Source of the DNA: Bacteroidales bacterium
GTDB lineage: Bacteria > Bacteroidota > Bacteroidia > Bacteroidales > P3
DNA: 41,372 nt
Reading direction: 5' to 3'
Assembly: GCA_016281475.1 (NCBI GenBank)
Contig: JAEEIS010000051.1
Location: 1-41,372 of the forward strand
Positions 1 to 7,886 of the stretch are shown piece by piece. The notes below the pieces were generated by a model that saw nothing but the letters and a program-made list of their open reading frames with translations, was not told where the DNA came from and ran no database searches. The translations under genes were made by a program, and so were the position numbers. Positions within the stretch are counted from its first letter, which is position 1. Every line of letters begins with the position of its first letter.

Positions 1-24
1 CGTCAGGCGGGGGGTATGTCTCTC
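1..24 (-). repeat. Palindromic repeat, copy A (cut by window edge)
   Basis: On the minus strand this reads GAGACATACCCCCCGCC, the left end of the repeat family seen whole at 10750-10810. It is translated within the putative anti-sigma gene (RHTPR). Only the left end is inside the window. Confidence 0.5.
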
Positions 25-327
25 CACCCTATTCTCTGCTACCAACACGGGACTGTCAGTTGTTGTGCTGGGTGTCAGATAATGTATTCCCGTAGTCACC
101 GCGAATGCCAGACATGCGGCGGCACTCAACGTTGTCCATACTATCCGGCGGCTGCGCCGTCCCCTCTTGAGAGGGGTGGCTGTAAGGCCGGGGTATGTTT
201 TCATCCGCTCGTAGCGCGCTATGTTTGCGTGCAGCGTCTCCAAGGGGATGTCCACTATGCGTGCCATTTCCTCGTTGTCCTGCTGCCAGGTCTGCTTGTA
301 ATCGTCTAAAAACTTGTCTTCCTGCAT
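1..327 (-). CDS. Putative anti-sigma factor / single-pass membrane protein, C-terminus beyond window
   Basis: The reading frame opens at ATG 327 (MQEDKFLDDYKQTWQQ) and stays open for 109 codons to the window edge, so the C-terminus is missing. It has a charged cytoplasmic N-terminus of about 60 residues, then one hydrophobic segment (about 63-83, starting IVWTTLSAAACL), then a Ser/Thr-rich exported part. It lies directly downstream of an ECF sigma gene on the same strand, and that order plus topology is typical of a membrane anti-sigma factor; no anti-sigma domain motif is recognisable, so the role is inferred from context. Residues about 44-60 (TYPGLTATPLKRGRR) are encoded by a copy of the palindromic repeat described elsewhere, placed between the N-terminal part and the membrane segment. 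A second copy begins at residue about 103, at the edge. Confidence 0.6.
   Translation of the reverse strand, partial: MQEDKFLDDYKQTWQQDNEEMARIVDIPLETLHANIARYERMKTYPGLTATPLKRGRRSRRIVWTTLSAAACLAFAVTTGIHYLTPSTTTDSPVLVAENRVERHTPRLT
145..200 (-). repeat. Palindromic repeat, copy B, in frame inside the putative anti-sigma gene
   Basis: It contains CCCCTCTTGAGAGGGG followed by a second short hairpin, GGCtgtaaGGCC, and GGGGTATGT. The arms of the second hairpin differ from those of copies C and D but still pair. The copy is fully translated on the minus strand without a stop or a frame change. Confidence 0.75.
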
Positions 328-342
328 GGCTGTTTTTATTTG

Positions 343-411
343 GGTTTAATGTTTAGTGTTTAATGTTTAATATTTGCTGCGTCAGCCTAAACCTTAAACT
401 TTAAACCGTAA
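343..411 (-). repeat. A/T-rich inverted-repeat arms around a GGCTGACGC core
   Basis: This lies between the ECF sigma stop and the downstream gene. On the minus strand it reads as TTTAA-rich arm, GGCTGACGC (379-387), then tandem ATTAAAC words. The arms are roughly complementary (TTTAAGGTTTA against TAAACATTAAAC) and could fold into a hairpin with the GC-rich core in the loop. Confidence 0.55.
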
Positions 412-415
412 ATAA

Positions 416-937
416 TTATTTTCCTTTCATCAATTCTCTTAACTGTTTCACTATTCTATTGTAACGCACGCGTAATGTCCCTTCGCTTACGTCCGTCTCT
501 TTGGCAATCTCCTCGTAGCTGTAGTCCTGTAACCGTGCGTTGACCAACTGCTGGTCGTCGGCACTGAGGTGCGCTATCGCCTCGTAGAGGTCGTCGATGC
601 GCCGCGGACTTGTCCCCTCTTTAGAGGGGTGCCACGAAGTGGCGGGGTATGTCTCTAAATCCTCTAAAGTACTCCCCAGCACTAGCACCGGCCTCCGCTG
701 CTCTTTTCGCAGCTTGTCGATAGCGGTGTTCACCGCCAGGTGCCATATCCATGTGGCTTCGGAGCTTTCTTTTCTATACGTGTCCATGTGCGTCCATATC
801 TCGAGTGCGATGTCCTGGTAGAGGTCGCGAGCCGCCTCGCTGTCGTAGCGACAATAAGTTTGACATGCCTTTACAATCAACCCTTTGTGGTTGGCTATCA
901 GCTCGTCGTATCGTTCTAACTTCTCCTTGTCGGACAT
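416..937 (-). CDS. ECF-family RNA polymerase sigma factor
   Basis: A 173-residue sigma factor. Region 2 spans about residues 8-80, with RDLYQDIALEIWTH and TWIWHLAVNTAIDKLRK matching the core-binding and -10 recognition helices. Region 4 spans about 115-170, with the helix-turn-helix YSYEEIAKETDVSEGTLRVR. I start it at ATG 937 (MSDKEKLERYDE) although the frame is open to 1078, because a TATCTTTG promoter element at 1040-1047 lies inside the longer version. The linker between regions 2 and 4 (residues about 95-110, ETYPATSWHPSKEGTS) is wholly encoded by a palindromic repeat. Such linkers tolerate length change, so the factor is probably functional. The gene downstream may encode its anti-sigma factor. 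Nothing in the sequence identifies the regulon. Confidence 0.9.
   Translation of the reverse strand: MSDKEKLERYDELIANHKGLIVKACQTYCRYDSEAARDLYQDIALEIWTHMDTYRKESSEATWIWHLAVNTAIDKLRKEQRRPVLVLGSTLEDLETYPATSWHPSKEGTSPRRIDDLYEAIAHLSADDQQLVNARLQDYSYEEIAKETDVSEGTLRVRYNRIVKQLRELMKGK
603..660 (-). repeat. Palindromic repeat, copy C, in frame inside the ECF sigma gene
   Basis: It contains CCCCTCTTTAGAGGGG, then a perfect second hairpin GCCACgaaGTGGC, then GGGGTATGTCTCTAAA. It is translated on the minus strand as the linker between sigma regions 2 and 4. Confidence 0.8.
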
Positions 938-1039
938 TTTTCTCTTATTGTTTTCTACCCAATCTACGGGCCTTTTGCTTAGAATAGTCGTATGGCGCAC
1001 CCCAAATGTTACAAGTCCCGAAAATTTTTTTTCAAAATG

Positions 1040-1047
1040 CAAAGATA
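1040..1047 (-). promoter_or_regulatory. Bacteroidetes -7 promoter element for the ECF sigma gene
   Basis: TATCTTTG on the minus strand matches TAnnTTTG. It lies about 100 bases upstream of ATG 937 and supports that start. No clear -33 TTG is visible at the usual spacing. Confidence 0.6.
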
Positions 1048-1106
1048 CGAAGAAAAAAAGGAATTGATGATTAGGCATCTCTCAGTAGTTCCTGCATATC
1101 ATTTAT

Positions 1107-1199
1107 ACTTATCCTATATTTATACTTTATTTATACCTTAGTTATTCTATATATAATAGTATAACTAAAGTATAACTAAAGTATAAATATAGGATAAGT
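1107..1199. repeat. Long near-perfect inverted repeat between divergent sigma and bcp genes
   Basis: Bases 1107-1149 pair with 1157-1199 around a 7-base loop: 43-bp arms with three mismatches. The outer 23 bp are perfect. The sequence is very A/T rich and made of overlapping CTAAAGTATAA-like words. It lies between two divergent genes, so it is not a simple terminator. It could be a miniature repeat insertion or a cruciform-forming regulatory site. Confidence 0.85.
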
Positions 1200-1300
1200 A
1201 CTGAATCTGTTAGGGAGGATGGGTGAGATGTGTGGCATTTGTGAGGGGAGGCAATAATGTTGAAGGAATTGCGTTATTGGGGGAAAATAAAACTGAAAAT

Positions 1301-1756
1301 ATGCTACAGATTGGAACCCCTGCGCCCTATTTCGAGGGTTATGACGAGAATGGCAACATGGTACGCCTGAGCGACTTTGCCGGCAAGAAGCTGGTGCTTT
1401 ATTTCTACCCCAAGGACAGCACGCCCGGATGCACCGCCGAGGCTTGCGACCTCAGGGATAATTATGAGCGTTTCCTCGCGCTGGGCTACGAGGTGCTGGG
1501 CGTGAGCCGCGACTCGGCTGCGTCGCACCAAAGGTTTATTGCCAAGTATGAGCTGCCGTTTCACTTGATTGCCGATACCGACTTGACCATCCTGAAGGCT
1601 TACGAGGCTTGGGGCAAGAAGAAGATGTACGGCAAGGAAACCGAAGGCACGCTGCGCACCACCTACGTCATAGATGAAAATGGAGTAATCGTTGATGCCA
1701 TCGGTGAGGTGGACACGAAGAACCACACGGAGCAGGTGTTGGGAATTGAGAATTAA
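1301..1756 (+). CDS. bcp: Peroxiredoxin, Bcp/PrxQ type (thiol peroxidase)
   Basis: A 151-residue protein of normal length for the Bcp/PrxQ family, which reduces hydrogen peroxide and organic hydroperoxides with thioredoxin-type electron donors in the cytoplasm. The active-site block FYPKDSTPGCTAEACDLRD gives peroxidatic Cys44 and, five residues later, Cys49, the resolving position of E. coli Bcp-like enzymes. The late motif TYVIDENGVI is also typical. I start at ATG 1301 (MLQIGTPAPYFEGYDE), where the family begins; the frame is open upstream to 1223 but that extension has no family character. An EamA transporter gene follows in the same direction after a hairpin-forming repeat, so the two are probably not tightly coupled. 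Confidence 0.93.
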   Translation: MLQIGTPAPYFEGYDENGNMVRLSDFAGKKLVLYFYPKDSTPGCTAEACDLRDNYERFLALGYEVLGVSRDSAASHQRFIAKYELPFHLIADTDLTILKAYEAWGKKKMYGKETEGTLRTTYVIDENGVIVDAIGEVDTKNHTEQVLGIEN

Positions 1757-1826
1757 GAATTGAGAATTGAGAGTTGGCTGCCGCACCCGGATAATTCTCA
1801 ACTCTCAATTCTCAACTCTCAATTAT
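1745..1826 (+). repeat. Hairpin-forming A/T-rich repeat with GGCTGCCGC core
   Basis: Arms 1760-1776 and 1799-1815 are perfect 17-bp complements (TTGAGAATTGAGAGTTG), and the loop contains GGCTGCCGC (1776-1784). It lies between bcp and the EamA gene and could act as a transcript 3' end structure, but no U-run follows. Confidence 0.7.
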
Positions 1827-1833
1827 TAAGGTC

Positions 1834-2871
1834 GTGTTCAAGGGCGAGATAATCTCTATCTGTGTGGCACTGTCGTGGACGGTGACGGCGTTGTTTGCCG
1901 AGGTGGCGTCGAAACGTATCGGGTCGCTGCCGCTGAATGTGTGCCGCATGGCGATGTCGCTGGCGGCGCTGGCATTGACGTTGTGGCTGACGCTGGGGGT
2001 GCCGTACCCCCGCTATGCCGATGGGGCGACGTGGCTGTGGCTACTGTTGTCGGGCGTGGTGGGGTATGTGCTGGGCGACTACTGCCTGTTTAAGGGCTAT
2101 ATCTTGATTGGGTCGCGCTTCGGGCAGCTGTTTATGACGCTCTCGGCACCGACGGCTGCGGTGACGGGTTTCCTGCTGCTGGGCGAGAGGATGGGACCGC
2201 TGGCATTGCTGGGCATGGTGGTGACGCTGGTGGGCATTGGGATGTCGGTGCTGTCGAAGCAGGCGACCCCGTCCCCTCTTGAGAGGGGTACGCCGATAGG
2301 CGGGGGGTATGTCTCTAAAACTTCTTCTCGCTCCTCTGTTTGGCGGCTGAAACTCTCGCCGAAAGGGGTGCTTTATGGCTGCGGTGCCGGCGTGGGGCAG
2401 GGGATAGGATTGGTGTTGAGTAAGATGGGATTGGAACACTACAACGCCTCGATTTTGGCACATGGGCTGACACCCGACAGCGTGCCGGCGGAGGCGGTGT
2501 TGAATATTCCGCTCTCGTTGTCAATGCCTTTCGCCGCCACGATGATACGCGCCATCATGGGCATCATGGGCTTCTCGGTGGCATTGCTCCTTTTCACTAA
2601 GGGAGGCAAGCAGCAGCTGAACCACGCCATACACGACCGCAAGTCGATGCTGTGTGCCTTCTGCTCTATGATGTTCGGTCCCTTTGTCGGGGTGAGTATG
2701 TCGTTGTTGGCGACGATGTACACCAACACGGGCATCGCCCAGACCCTCATGGCGTTGACCCCCATTTTCATCATCGCCCCCGCGGCGTGGCTGTTCCACC
2801 AGAAGGTAACGCCCCGCGAGGTGCTAGGCGCACTTATCAGCGTGGCCGGGGTGAGTCTGTTTTTTGTGTAA
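1834..2871 (+). CDS. EamA-family (DMT superfamily) membrane transporter
   Basis: A 345-residue polytopic inner-membrane protein with about ten hydrophobic segments arranged as two EamA halves, the drug/metabolite transporter fold. Motifs include GDYCLFKGYILIGSRFGQ and APTAAVTGFLLLGERMG in the first half, and TNTGIAQTLMALTPIFIIAP with a final EVLGALISVAGV in the second. The substrate cannot be deduced. The start is GTG 1834 (FKGEIISICVALSW). Residues about 144-163 (TPSPLERGTPIGGGYVS), in the loop joining the two halves, are encoded by a palindromic repeat read on the opposite strand from the copies in the sigma and anti-sigma genes. The transmembrane segments on both sides look intact. Confidence 0.88.
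   Translation: MFKGEIISICVALSWTVTALFAEVASKRIGSLPLNVCRMAMSLAALALTLWLTLGVPYPRYADGATWLWLLLSGVVGYVLGDYCLFKGYILIGSRFGQLFMTLSAPTAAVTGFLLLGERMGPLALLGMVVTLVGIGMSVLSKQATPSPLERGTPIGGGYVSKTSSRSSVWRLKLSPKGVLYGCGAGVGQGIGLVLSKMGLEHYNASILAHGLTPDSVPAEAVLNIPLSLSMPFAATMIRAIMGIMGFSVALLLFTKGGKQQLNHAIHDRKSMLCAFCSMMFGPFVGVSMSLLATMYTNTGIAQTLMALTPIFIIAPAAWLFHQKVTPREVLGALISVAGVSLFFV
2262..2320 (-). repeat. Palindromic repeat, copy D, in frame inside the EamA transporter gene
   Basis: It contains CCCCTCTTGAGAGGGG, then CGCCgataGGCG, then GGGGTATGTCTCTAAA. The second hairpin has different stem bases from copy C but still pairs. The EamA gene reads it on the plus strand with no stop codon. Confidence 0.8.
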
Positions 2872-2893
2872 AGGCTATTAATGAGAGTATGCT

Positions 2894-5482
2894 CTACCGG
2901 ATGACGGTGGCTTTCTTGGCGGGGCCGTCGTCAATGCGGACCACATAGGAGCCGGCGGCGGGCACTTCGAAACGTACCCTGTTCAGTGCCTCGGGGTAGG
3001 TGGTTAGCAGCTGTCCCCACATGTTGTATATCTTGATAGTCCTGCCAGCGGCACCCTCCACAATCAGTGCGCCGCGTTCGCTCCGCAGCCACCAGCGGGA
3101 GGCCTCCACGCTGCTGATGCCTTCGGTGTCGAACAGGGCGGTGAACTGTTGGTTGCCGTCCAAGGTCACCATGCGGGGGTTGTCGCTGTTGCCATCATCC
3201 CAGTGGAGGAACCTGTTGCCCGAGAAGGGTATGGCGGCAATCTCCACCAGGGTGCCTTCGGGGAAACGGCCGCTGCCTGCGGCGATGCCGCAAGCGGAAT
3301 TGCCGCTTGTTACCGACAGGTTGTAGTACACGATGCTTTCCGTGACGGTGTCGTGGATATACTGGGTAATATAGGTGGTGTCGTATTGGATGACGATAGT
3401 GGTGTCATACTGCCAAAGATAGGTTGTGTCGTGAATGTAGTTGTCTACCCAAACGGTATCCCTTTGAGTAGGGGATATTATTGGGTAAAGGATAGTGTCC
3501 CCCAATACCTGAAAAGTATGTGGATTATTGGTGGCACCATTTGTCCACCCAGTAAAGGAATTACCTCTATCAACAGTAATGCCGATGGTTGCCATTGATG
3601 CGTATGGGTAAGAACCCTCACCTATCGTCATACAAGGCGACAGTCCAGTGGTGTCAATGCTAACGTTATATATATTAGGGTCATAATAAGCGCTTAATAG
3701 TAAATCTTTTTTCGCCACAATCTGTAATAAACTGTCTGTAGAATATTCCCCATAGGGCCAATAGTTCCCTCCCCAACGGCTAAAATGATAGTAGTCACTA
3801 TCTCTGATTGGAGGAGGAGTGAAAAAGAAGGTGTCGTTATATCCAGCTCTTATTGTTGGGAGTGTAGTTCCCATGTTGGAACGTCCATATCTGTCAATAT
3901 ATTTTGATTGCAAAATGATGTTTACACTGTCGACAATTTCAAGCCAAATATTATCTACAGAGGCACCAATTGTGTCCCACAATCCACTCCAACCATAGCA
4001 GATAATCAGTTTGTACGCACCTTCAGGAATTATCATTTGGTTGTCGTTTTCCAATATAATGCTGCCCTCTGGCATATTGCATATACTCCCATGATCATTG
4101 GATGATGTAGGTAATGCGGCACTATCTGGCACAAGGGCTACGGTTGGACATGTTGAAATACCAATTCCATATGGATGACATATATATGTCTGACATAAGT
4201 TGCAGTCGATGTGTGGAATGTAGGTTCTTTCTGGCAAATAAATACTTTCTGTATAATATGCATATACTACGCCAGAGGACCCACAACCGTTAGCACATAA
4301 GTCACTGCTGCCTGTGCCCATTGGTGCAGTCCCATCTGGTTGCTGAACACCACTTACATAAAGACAGCGACTGCCGTTGATGTTATTCACTAAATAGTTG
4401 TCGCCTATATGCCAATTGGCATCAAGGCTGTCGGGCAGTACCCATAAACTATCGTTGGCTGGGTTGTCGAAGTCAAAGAAGAAGGCGTAATCGCCACTGT
4501 CTAGTATGGGTTCGAAACGGGCGGCAATTATGGTGTCCCTGTCTACGATTATGTTGCGTGTAGCCGAAGTGTCGCCATCGCTCCAACCGACAAATCGATA
4601 GCCCGCATCGGGTGTTGCCACGATGGTCGCCACATTGTTGGTACAGCTTAGCGGAGTAGTTACCTCTGCCGTGCCACGAGAGGCCTTCAGTCTGATACGG
4701 TGCAGGTAGGGCACAAGGTTGCAATTGCCCCAAATGGAGTCGGACTGATATTGTGACATATATTCACAGGGCACCTGTATTGCTATTGAGCAACCAATAG
4801 CTTCATTCAAGGCATTCTGAGACACTGTTGGAGGAAGGCCTAGCATAACAATCTCCGCGCGTTGAGAAGTAACCAAAAAGTGAAAGTTATTGTCCCCTAT
4901 AGATGTTACGTTTGGTCCAATGATTATCCGTGCACCTGCCGTTCTAGTCCAATGACTCATTAAGCCGTTGGGGATTGATTGGACACTATCGCCAATAATG
5001 AGTTCTCTCAGAGTAATTGTACCACCTCTGCCAGTGAAACAATGCTCCCCGATATTGGTGCAATTGCGTGCGTTGAAACGGATTTTACGTAGAGATAGTC
5101 GATAGAAGCACCAATCACCGATAGATTCTACCCCTGATCCTATTGTCAGACTATCCTGTACCAATAGCAGTTTAAAAGCATTCGGTCCGATTGTCCTTAT
5201 AGAATTGGAAATGCAGACGTAATCAGCACGGCACGATTCAAATGCTTCACTGTCAACATCTGTCAGCAGGTAGGGGGTGGTGCCTTGATAAACCGTGTCG
5301 GGCAATATCAGTCTGTTGAGGGAGTCCACATTGCCGCCAGTCAGTTTGGCCGTGCTGTCGGAGGTGACGACACAGTTGAAACTGCTTCCGTCGGGACGGG
5401 AATAGGTGAAGCTGCCAGTTTGAGCCATGAGCGACATGACTGTCGCTATCTGCAAGAATGAAAATAGTAGAAGTTTCTTCAT
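2894..5482 (-). CDS. Secreted BspA-like leucine-rich-repeat protein with T9SS C-terminal sorting domain
   Basis: An 862-residue surface or secreted protein. Residues 1-20 are a signal peptide (MKKLLLFSFLQIATVMSLMA). Residues about 60-235 carry irregular BspA-type leucine-rich repeats (SIRTIGPNAF, IGSGVESIGDWCF, NVTSIGDNNF). Divergent InlB-type repeats follow, with GYRFVGWSDGD, GNSFTGWTNGA and NRFLHWDDGN. A stretch near residue 690 repeats HDTTY/YDTT words. The last 75 residues have the T9SS type A sorting domain pattern (TIKIYNMWGQLL ... AAGSYVVRIDDG). T9SS would carry it across the outer membrane and remove that domain. ATG 5482 lies one base after the stop of a PIN toxin gene on the same strand, suggesting co-transcription with a toxin-antitoxin pair, which is unusual. 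Probable role: adhesion or host/substrate contact. Confidence 0.85.
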   Translation of the reverse strand: MKKLLLFSFLQIATVMSLMAQTGSFTYSRPDGSSFNCVVTSDSTAKLTGGNVDSLNRLILPDTVYQGTTPYLLTDVDSEAFESCRADYVCISNSIRTIGPNAFKLLLVQDSLTIGSGVESIGDWCFYRLSLRKIRFNARNCTNIGEHCFTGRGGTITLRELIIGDSVQSIPNGLMSHWTRTAGARIIIGPNVTSIGDNNFHFLVTSQRAEIVMLGLPPTVSQNALNEAIGCSIAIQVPCEYMSQYQSDSIWGNCNLVPYLHRIRLKASRGTAEVTTPLSCTNNVATIVATPDAGYRFVGWSDGDTSATRNIIVDRDTIIAARFEPILDSGDYAFFFDFDNPANDSLWVLPDSLDANWHIGDNYLVNNINGSRCLYVSGVQQPDGTAPMGTGSSDLCANGCGSSGVVYAYYTESIYLPERTYIPHIDCNLCQTYICHPYGIGISTCPTVALVPDSAALPTSSNDHGSICNMPEGSIILENDNQMIIPEGAYKLIICYGWSGLWDTIGASVDNIWLEIVDSVNIILQSKYIDRYGRSNMGTTLPTIRAGYNDTFFFTPPPIRDSDYYHFSRWGGNYWPYGEYSTDSLLQIVAKKDLLLSAYYDPNIYNVSIDTTGLSPCMTIGEGSYPYASMATIGITVDRGNSFTGWTNGATNNPHTFQVLGDTILYPIISPTQRDTVWVDNYIHDTTYLWQYDTTIVIQYDTTYITQYIHDTVTESIVYYNLSVTSGNSACGIAAGSGRFPEGTLVEIAAIPFSGNRFLHWDDGNSDNPRMVTLDGNQQFTALFDTEGISSVEASRWWLRSERGALIVEGAAGRTIKIYNMWGQLLTTYPEALNRVRFEVPAAGSYVVRIDDGPAKKATVIR

Positions 5483-5483
5483 G

Positions 5484-5909
5484 TTAGAGCGAATGACTTT
5501 TGAAATAGTTCAGCAGAAAATCTCGTGACGTCATAAAAGGAAGTTGACAGAATTCCTCATAGTCTTTGGTGTTGTTAGTCACAATGATATCACAACCTGC
5601 AGCAAGAGCACATTGGTATTGCAACATGTCTTCGAAATCGTGCACGGCTCCATAGTTCAATGCAGTATCAAGTTGATGAGTATCGCAGGGCAGCACAGTA
5701 AGACCTTTACGAAGATTGTCAAGAAGTTTGTGACGTTCTGCTTTTGTTCTTTCTTTCAGAATATAGTTCAAATTGGCAAAGGTAAGATACGAAGCACACA
5801 CATCAAAAATGCCACTTGCTCCGAATTGGTATATCATTCTACCTTGCTGAGAGAATTCGCGATTATTTGCTATATCCACAAGGATATTGGTGTCAAGAAA
5901 AACTTTCAT
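5484..5909 (-). CDS. PIN-domain toxin, VapC-like ribonuclease
   Basis: A 141-residue PIN-fold protein, usual for VapC-type toxins, which cleave RNA with Mg2+/Mn2+. Acidic residues fit the active site: Asp6 in FLDTNILVD, Asp91/Glu93/Asp94 in HDFEDMLQ, and the late TNNTKDY motif with Asp116. ATG 5909 overlaps the end of the upstream gene by four bases (ATGA), the usual antitoxin-toxin arrangement with translational coupling. The next gene starts one base after the toxin stop. The substrate RNA cannot be read from the sequence. Confidence 0.87.
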   Translation of the reverse strand: MKVFLDTNILVDIANNREFSQQGRMIYQFGASGIFDVCASYLTFANLNYILKERTKAERHKLLDNLRKGLTVLPCDTHQLDTALNYGAVHDFEDMLQYQCALAAGCDIIVTNNTKDYEEFCQLPFMTSRDFLLNYFKSHSL

Positions 5910-6193
5910 TTCCGGTCAAGTCCTAAAATCCATCTTGTACGTTCGTCCGCAGCTTCTTCTGGGGTAAGGCGAAGTGCATCAAATAGTTCATTGACTTCTG
6001 GTGAGATTTCGATTTCTGCCATTCTCTTTGCTAGAAATTCATCATCGGCTTTCCGTTTGGACTCTTCGGCTTCTCGTACAGTTTCTTTCAGGAATTCAAT
6101 AACGACGTTGATGTCATTGATGTTCATCCCCCGCATGATTCCCATGTATGGAGCCATCGGGGTTTCTGATACTCTATGTGCTAATGTAGTCAT
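5906..6193 (-). CDS. Putative antitoxin of the PIN toxin
   Basis: A 95-residue, strongly charged protein with a long predicted helix in the middle (FLKETVREAEESKRKADDEF) and a C-terminal tail ending in WILGLDRK. It shares four bases with the PIN toxin start and precedes it, as antitoxins do. I recognise no DNA-binding domain, so the assignment rests on position, size and charge. ATG 6193 is preceded by AGGAAG, an unusually good Shine-Dalgarno match here; a GTG lies just upstream at 6196, and a second internal start (MNINDINVV, 6127) cannot be excluded. Confidence 0.65.
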   Translation of the reverse strand: MTTLAHRVSETPMAPYMGIMRGMNINDINVVIEFLKETVREAEESKRKADDEFLAKRMAEIEISPEVNELFDALRLTPEEAADERTRWILGLDRK

Positions 6194-6300
6194 CACTACT
6201 TCCTTTTACTTGATTCAAATCTTATAACGCAAATAAACAACAAATATTGTATGGGTATAACAATAAACCCAAATATGTTGACAAGCAGACTGTCGACAAG

Positions 6301-6336
6301 GAGTTGAAAATTGTTTTTGAGTTGAGAGTTGAACTA
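6301..6336 (+). repeat. A/T-rich repeat arm (GAGTTGAGAGTTGA words)
   Basis: GAGTTGAAAA, TTTTTGAGTTGAGAGTTGAA belongs to the same word family as the repeats at 1745, 11071, 18664 and 18828. Here it adjoins palindromic repeat copy E directly, linking the two repeat families. Confidence 0.5.
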
Positions 6337-6339
6337 CAA

Positions 6340-6438
6340 ACCCCGCCACTGGGACATACCCCCCGCCTATCGGCATACCCCTCTGTGAACATACCCCGGC
6401 CTATCGGCCACACCTCTAAAGAGGGGACGGCTGCCGCA
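6340..6438 (+). repeat. Palindromic repeat, copy E, tandem/nested composite
   Basis: Three partial units follow one another: CCCCGCCACTGGG, then ACATACCCCCCGCCTATCGGC with ACCCCTCTGTG, then ACATACCCCGGCCTATCGGCC with CACCTCTAAAGAGGGGAC and the core GGCTGCCGC (6429-6437). The second hairpin again shows covarying stems (GCCtatcGGC, GGCCtatcGGCC). It lies between the antitoxin gene and the CoA-transferase 3' end. The 6194-6542 stretch holds no convincing gene. Confidence 0.75.
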
Positions 6439-6456
6439 GCAATCAATTCCCAAGGC

Positions 6457-6514
6457 TCCACGTATCGCACGTATCACAAGTATAAAATACGTGAAAATAC
6501 GCGAGATACGTGGA
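6457..6514. repeat. Inverted repeat with ACGTAT words 3' of the CoA-transferase gene
   Basis: TCCACGTATC (6457-6466) and GATACGTGGA (6505-6514) are perfect 10-bp complements, and the intervening bases repeat CACGTAT and ATACGTG. It sits 28 bases after the CoA-transferase stop on that gene's strand and may form its transcript end, though no strong U-run follows. Confidence 0.5.
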
Positions 6515-6542
6515 ACTATATTTCATTTTCCATTACTTTCCA

Positions 6543-7877
6543 CTACTCCTGGTAGCGGCAGTGGAAGCGGTGTTCGTATTCTTCGATGAGGCTGTGGCGG
6601 AAGTCGGGGTGGGCGATGCGTATGAGGTCTTCGGCACGGTGTTGAAGGGTGCGCCCTTTGAGGCGTGCTATGCCGTATTCGGTGACGATGTAGTCCACGT
6701 CGTTGCGCGAGGTGCTGACGGCGGCACCTTCGGTGAGGAAGGGTTTTATGCGTGAGATGGTTCCTCCAGCGGCGGTGCTAGGCATGGCGATGATAGCTTT
6801 GCCTTCGCGTGCGAGCGAGGCTCCACGGATGAAGTCCACCTGTCCGCCGATGCCGCTGTATTGCCTCATGCCAATAGTCTCGCTGGCCACCTGTCCTTGA
6901 AGGTCGACTTCGAGGCATGAATTTATGGAAATCATGCGGTCGTTTTTAGCGATAATAAGCGGGCTGTTCACATAGTCCACGGGGTGGAATTCGACATCTT
7001 GGTTTTCGTCGACGAAGTCGTAGAGTTCGCGTGTGCCCATGATGAAGGTGACAACGGCCTTGCCACGGTGGAGGGTTTTGCGGCTGCCATTGATGACACC
7101 TTTTCGCATGAGCTCCATGACACCGTTTGAGAACATTTCACTGTGTATTCCGAGGTCGTTCTTGTTGGCGAGCGACTGTAGCACTGCGTCGGGAATGGCT
7201 CCAATGCCAAGCTGTAGGGTGGAGCCGTCTGCCACCAGCGAGGCGCAGTGCTGGCCGATAGCCAGCTCCACTTCGCCAGGTTCGGGGAGTTGGAGCTCCT
7301 GTAGGTGGTAGGCACATGGGATAATGTGGTCGATTTGCGATACGTGTATTAGTGTGTCGCCGTAGGAGAACGGCATCAGTTCGTTGGTTTCGATGATGAC
7401 GGTTTTGGCGGCACGGATGGCAGCTTTGGCGTAATCGCAACTTACACCGAGAGAGCAGTAGCCTTCAGCGTTGGGAGGCGTGGTCTGGAAAACAGCTACA
7501 TCGCAAGGGATGTCGCCTCCTATCATGGAGGGTACGTCTTTGAAGTATGCGGGGAAAAAATCGCCTTCGCGGCGTTCTATCACCTCGCGCGAGTTGGCTG
7601 ATAGGAAGTTGCTGACATGGCGGAAATGACCGAAACAGCGTGGTTTGTAGCAGGGATTGTCGCCGAGGGTGGTCATGTGGAAGATGAGCACGTCGTTATA
7701 GTCCTCACAGTGGTCGGCTAGGGTTTGTTGTATTAGGCGTGGAGCTGCTGCCGCGTGTCCCATTACTACGCATTGTCCGTCGTGGATGTCTTTGATTGCT
7801 TCGACGGGTTTTGAGACTTTTCTTTTGTATTCTTCTTTCCAGTTCATTAGTGTTAATTGTTTTATGTCGTCAGTCAT
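6543..7877 (-). CDS. Acetyl-CoA hydrolase/CoA-transferase family enzyme (4-hydroxybutyrate/butyryl-CoA:acetate type)
   Basis: A 444-residue cytoplasmic class I CoA-transferase of the Cat/AbfT type, which moves CoA between acetyl-CoA and short-chain acids such as butyrate, 4-hydroxybutyrate, propionate or succinate. Motifs include QLGIGAIPDAVLQSL, then IHSEMFSNGVMEL, where Glu is the expected catalytic residue that forms the glutamyl-CoA intermediate; VDYIVTEYGIARLKGRTL is the conserved C-terminal block. Exact substrates cannot be settled from motifs. A cobalamin riboswitch lies immediately upstream on the same strand, so expression probably responds to vitamin B12, linking the enzyme to propionate/succinate metabolism. 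I give the ATG at 7877; a second ATG at 7847 (MNWKEEYKRKV) matches where many family members begin and may be the true start. Confidence 0.88.
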   Translation of the reverse strand: MTDDIKQLTLMNWKEEYKRKVSKPVEAIKDIHDGQCVVMGHAAAAPRLIQQTLADHCEDYNDVLIFHMTTLGDNPCYKPRCFGHFRHVSNFLSANSREVIERREGDFFPAYFKDVPSMIGGDIPCDVAVFQTTPPNAEGYCSLGVSCDYAKAAIRAAKTVIIETNELMPFSYGDTLIHVSQIDHIIPCAYHLQELQLPEPGEVELAIGQHCASLVADGSTLQLGIGAIPDAVLQSLANKNDLGIHSEMFSNGVMELMRKGVINGSRKTLHRGKAVVTFIMGTRELYDFVDENQDVEFHPVDYVNSPLIIAKNDRMISINSCLEVDLQGQVASETIGMRQYSGIGGQVDFIRGASLAREGKAIIAMPSTAAGGTISRIKPFLTEGAAVSTSRNDVDYIVTEYGIARLKGRTLQHRAEDLIRIAHPDFRHSLIEEYEHRFHCRYQE

Positions 7878-7886
7878 TGTTGTTTT

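Noticed and set aside
5484..6193. Toxin-antitoxin pair as part of an anti-phage island
   Set aside because: No other defence gene is close by; the neighbours are a surface protein and a metabolic enzyme.
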